From UBA1161 sp002311745 (GTDB taxonomy: Bacteria > Planctomycetota > Phycisphaerae > Tepidisphaerales > Tepidisphaeraceae), in assembly GCA_050018415.1 (NCBI GenBank), contig JBEKAB010000014.1, positions 1 to 64,000 on the forward strand: a DNA stretch of 64,000 nt, written 5' to 3'. Position 1 is the first letter of the stretch, and each line of letters opens with the position of its first letter. This document shows positions 61,416-64,000 of this stretch, one piece after another. The notes under the pieces are model-generated. The model worked only from the letters and a program-made list of their open reading frames with translations. It ran no database searches and was not told the origin of the DNA. Both the position numbers and the translations under genes were made by a program.

Positions 61416-62413
61416 CACATGCGCCGCCTGGATTGAAAAAGAAGCCACAGGAAAAACGGCCCGCCGAGCAATCCGGTCAGCACGCCGACGGGCAAGCGCG
61501 TGCCCAGGTGATTGACCGCGGCCAGATAGCGCGACAGGCCGTCGGCGGCCATGAGCAGGATGGCGCCGATGGCGGCGGAGATGGGCAGCAACCGCCGCTG
61601 ATCCGGGCCGACCAGCAGCCGGCCCACGTGGGGGCTGAGCAGTCCGACAAACCCGATCGGCCCGCCGATGCAGACCGCCGCCGCCGTCACCAGCGAAGCG
61701 CAAATCAGGCTGATCCATCTCAAGCGGTGAATGCGCACGCCCAGGGCGGTGGCTTCGGCATCGTCCAACGCGGCGACGTTGAGCTGGCCGCTGAGCTGCA
61801 GCAGAAGCAAAGCGCCGCAGAAGATCACGATCGCGGCTGCTCCGCGCTGCCGGGAAGTAATTTCCTGAAGATCGCCGACCAAAAACGTCATGGGCCCGCC
61901 GGTGCCGGGCAGATCGCGAACGACCGCGTTGAGCAGAAGGAAGATCGAGCCATTGATCGCGTTGACGATCACGCCGACCAAAAGAAGCGTGACGGGTTCG
62001 ATGCGTCCGCGCCGCCCGGCCAGCGTGAGCACAATGGCCACGGCCAAAATCGCTCCGGCAAAGGCGAATGCCTGCTGGCTAACGGCGGCGACGCCCAGTG
62101 CGCCGCCGGCCAGGGCAAACGCCGGCAAGCGCCACACGTACGCCGCCAGGGATGCGCCGCTGCTGACGCCCAGCAGGTAGGGATCGGCCAGGGGATTTCG
62201 CAGGATGGCCTGATAAGCGACGCCGGCGACGGCCAGGGCCAGGCCGATCAGAGCCGAATCGGTCGCCGACTCCAGGCGAAACAGCCGCTCCTGTCCGCGC
62301 GGCCAGTGCACGCCCGTGGAGCCGACGATCAGGCAGAGCAAGGCGGCCGCCGCCATCGCGGCCGCGGCCGCCAGCAACGTCAACACCAATCTCGCTCCGC
62401 TCCAGCGCTTCAT
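61415..62413 (-). CDS. ABC transporter permease, BtuC/FecCD type
   Basis: A 332-residue protein with about ten helices. NPLADPYLLGVSSGASLAA, LDDAEATALGVRIHRLRW (the coupling-helix region) and GFVGLLSPHVGRLL are hallmarks of FecCD/BtuC permeases. ATG 62413 overlaps the substrate-binding gene by 4 bp. It forms the inner-membrane channel of the importer. Confidence 0.93.
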   Translation of the reverse strand: MKRWSGARLVLTLLAAAAAMAAAALLCLIVGSTGVHWPRGQERLFRLESATDSALIGLALAVAGVAYQAILRNPLADPYLLGVSSGASLAAYVWRLPAFALAGGALGVAAVSQQAFAFAGAILAVAIVLTLAGRRGRIEPVTLLLVGVIVNAINGSIFLLLNAVVRDLPGTGGPMTFLVGDLQEITSRQRGAAAIVIFCGALLLLQLSGQLNVAALDDAEATALGVRIHRLRWISLICASLVTAAAVCIGGPIGFVGLLSPHVGRLLVGPDQRRLLPISAAIGAILLMAADGLSRYLAAVNHLGTRLPVGVLTGLLGGPFFLWLLFQSRRRM

Positions 62414-63297
62414 GGCCGGCCCCGGGGATGCAGAATGTCGGCGAATCGCTCGGCAAGCTGGCCGACGTGAAAGCCCGGCTGCTGCGCGTACCAATCCGTC
62501 ACGAAATGGATCTGGTGGTTCTTCACCGCCGGCAACTGAGGAAGAGAGTCCCAAAATTGCCGGGCCTGCGCCAGAACCTGCGGCGTCTTGTCGCCGTCGG
62601 GAATCAGTTGAATCACCACGTCGGGCGCCATGGAGAGGAGCATCTCGCGATCCACGTTGCCGTAGCGTTTGCCGATGGCAGCGCCGACGTTCTGCCCGCC
62701 GGCCAGGGTGACCAGCTCATCCAAAAACGTGTCGGGACCGGCCAAAGCCAGCCCGCCTTCGCCGGTGACGATCACGACCTTGACTCGCGGCAAGCCCACG
62801 ACGTGGGCCTGCACGGCGGCCAATTTCGCCTTCAGGGCGGCGATCGCCTCCCGCGCTTTGGCCGCCTCGCCGACCGCGTCGCCCAGCGCCGCCGCTTCGC
62901 GGTAGATATCGTCCAACTGCTCCAGCTTGACGTTGAAGATGCGGATTCCCAGGTCGCTGCAGCGCTGGCTGATCGCGGGCGGGATGCGGTCGGGAGCGTA
63001 GAAGGTGATCAGAATCTGCGGATGCAGGGGCGCGAGTTTCTCCCAGTCGATGCTCTGGTAGTCGCCGATTTTTGGTTTTCCGGCGGTGCCCTGGCGGTCG
63101 TCGTCATAATTGCTGACGGCCACGAGATGATCGGCGGCGCCGATGCCGACCAGAAGGTCCGTCCCCGCCGGCATGATGGACGCCACGCGCGGTTCTGCGC
63201 CGCCGGCGTCGTGTGACCCAGACGGCCGGCATGAAACGATCGCGGCGATCATCGCCAACCCCATAGCCCCCAAAGCGAACCTGCGCAGTTGACCCAT
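62410..63297 (-). CDS. Substrate-binding lipoprotein, BtuF/FhuD type
   Basis: A 295-residue lipoprotein: MGQLRRFALGAMGLAMIAAI then VSC. RVASIMPAGTDLLVGIGAADHLVAVSNYDD is the start of a class-III (BtuF/TroA-like) binding protein, with a long central helix (GEAAKAREAIAALKAKLAA) linking two lobes. Together with the two next genes it makes a complete importer for cobalamin, haem or a siderophore. No riboswitch is seen in its own 81-bp upstream spacer. Confidence 0.88.
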   Translation of the reverse strand: MGQLRRFALGAMGLAMIAAIVSCRPSGSHDAGGAEPRVASIMPAGTDLLVGIGAADHLVAVSNYDDDRQGTAGKPKIGDYQSIDWEKLAPLHPQILITFYAPDRIPPAISQRCSDLGIRIFNVKLEQLDDIYREAAALGDAVGEAAKAREAIAALKAKLAAVQAHVVGLPRVKVVIVTGEGGLALAGPDTFLDELVTLAGGQNVGAAIGKRYGNVDREMLLSMAPDVVIQLIPDGDKTPQVLAQARQFWDSLPQLPAVKNHQIHFVTDWYAQQPGFHVGQLAERFADILHPRGRP

Positions 63298-63378
63298 CGC
63301 GCGCGGATGGTAGAGTTGAGCAAAAGCGCTGTCAAACCGCGCAACACGCCAGCGCATTAGCGGCACGGAGGCAATCGC

Positions 63379-64000
63379 ATGAGTCAAGCGCCGTCATTCC
63401 TGCATCGTCTGGGCCGGCTATTTAGAAGATCGTCCAGTTCCGAAGCCAATGCCACCACGGCCACGGCAACGGCGGACGAGGGCCGCTCGCTGGTGGTGCA
63501 GACGCGGACGTCGCGCCTGCGTCCCTGGGGAAGAAACAGCGCCGCCATCGCCCAGCTTCAGGATGGATTTCAGCTTCTGACCGAGCTGATGAGCACCATC
63601 CGCCAAAACCTGGAATCGCAGGGCCGCCGCCAGGATGAGCTGATCATGCATATCTCCGCCCTGCCCAAAGTGCTGGAAACCATTCCCGAAAGCACGCGCA
63701 TGCAGGGCGAAACGCTCAAGGCCATTCACCAGCAACTGGTCAGCCAGTCCGAACAACAGCAGATTTTGGGCGAAATCCTGGACAAGCTGGCCGAGTCCGG
63801 CGGCGATCAGAAGGACCTGCTTGAAGGTGTGCGAGAGCGCATGGAGACGCTGCAGCACCAGGACCAAGCGATGGCCGACAGCCTCAACACGGTCAGCAGC
63901 GCCTTGGAATCGACCAGCCGCAATTCCGCCGCCAGCGCGGACGTGTTGCGCACCATGCGCGACAACCTGGCCAGTCACGACAATGAACTGGAAAGCCTGC
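63379..64000 (+). CDS. Coiled-coil protein, truncated by right edge
   Basis: An open frame of 207 codons from ATG 63379, with GGAGGC 7 nt upstream, continues past the window end. After a basic N-terminus (LHRLGRLFRRSSSS) and an Ala/Thr linker it is a continuous coiled coil rich in Gln/Leu/Glu (QLQDGFQLLTELMSTIRQ, DSLNTVSSALESTSRN). It resembles the scaffold part of methyl-accepting or cell-shape proteins, but no domain is diagnostic. The minus-strand frame inside it is a shadow. Confidence 0.75.
   Translation, partial: MSQAPSFLHRLGRLFRRSSSSEANATTATATADEGRSLVVQTRTSRLRPWGRNSAAIAQLQDGFQLLTELMSTIRQNLESQGRRQDELIMHISALPKVLETIPESTRMQGETLKAIHQQLVSQSEQQQILGEILDKLAESGGDQKDLLEGVRERMETLQHQDQAMADSLNTVSSALESTSRNSAASADVLRTMRDNLASHDNELESL

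Noticed and set aside
63418..63978. 186-residue minus-strand frame at the right edge
   Set aside because: The plus-strand frame from 63379 has a ribosome site and coiled-coil composition and runs through; the minus frame is its shadow.

Overview
The window reads as a chromosomal segment of a GC-rich, Gram-negative-type bacterium, most likely a planctomycete of the Phycisphaerae kind. This is inference from gene content, not a phylogeny. The pointers are several PEP-CTERM surface proteins, an H-X9-DG pseudopilin, an S10-spc ribosomal operon without rpmD (L30), ribosomal proteins with long low-complexity tails, polysaccharide-degrading enzymes and a SPINDLY-type TPR glycosyltransferase. I see no tRNA, rRNA, insertion sequence, prophage or CRISPR array.

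Layout. 1-6.4 kb: a partial gene at the left edge, a BshC-like protein with a GT2 glycosyltransferase, a TPR lipoprotein, a metallophosphoesterase and two hypotheticals. 6.4-21.2 kb: one long minus-strand run beginning at a recognisable promoter: rpsJ, rplC, rplD, rplW, rplB, rpsS, rplV, rpsC, rplP, rpmC, rpsQ, rplN, rplX, rplE, rpsN, rpsH, rplF, rplR, rpsE, rplO, secY, map, argB, argF. 21.3-25.2 kb: two tandem GH28 pectinase-like PEP-CTERM genes and a mini PEP-CTERM gene, on the opposite strand, lying between rpsJ and fusA. 25.2-27.6 kb: fusA with a long leader. 28-36.8 kb: an agarase-like glycoside hydrolase, a 12-repeat beta-propeller-like lipoprotein, a secreted Tyr/Gly-rich protein, an EEP nuclease overlapping an MmcB-like nuclease, and a TPR O-GlcNAc-transferase-like enzyme. 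36.9-41 kb: an orphan FlgC-like gene, a PiT phosphate transporter with its DUF47 partner, and small enzymes. 41.1-44.4 kb: two toxin-antitoxin-like pairs, a leftover groEL 3' end, and the intact groES-groEL operon. 44.5-52.1 kb: a receiver protein, a PEP-CTERM trypsin-like protein, and a moxR-DUF58-transglutaminase-cinA operon. 52.2-54.2 kb: a cobalamin riboswitch driving a PEP-CTERM protein and a pseudopilin. 54.4-64 kb: a coiled-coil lipoprotein, a LOG-family protein, a lectin-like surface protein, a pteridine-reductase-like SDR, a zinc-ribbon membrane protein, a BtuFCD-type ABC importer, and a coiled-coil gene cut by the right edge.

The most unusual points are: (1) the cobalamin riboswitch in front of a surface-protein/pseudopilin pair, with a BtuFCD-like importer 9 kb away; (2) a DUF4258/DUF2283 pair lying between the intact groEL and a diverged copy of the groEL 3' end, which is in frame with the DUF2283 gene; (3) several families of dispersed inverted repeats whose arms are made of tandem 7-9-mers, some inside the ribosomal operon; (4) a duplicated pectinase-like island with a conserved upstream module at the str/S10 junction.
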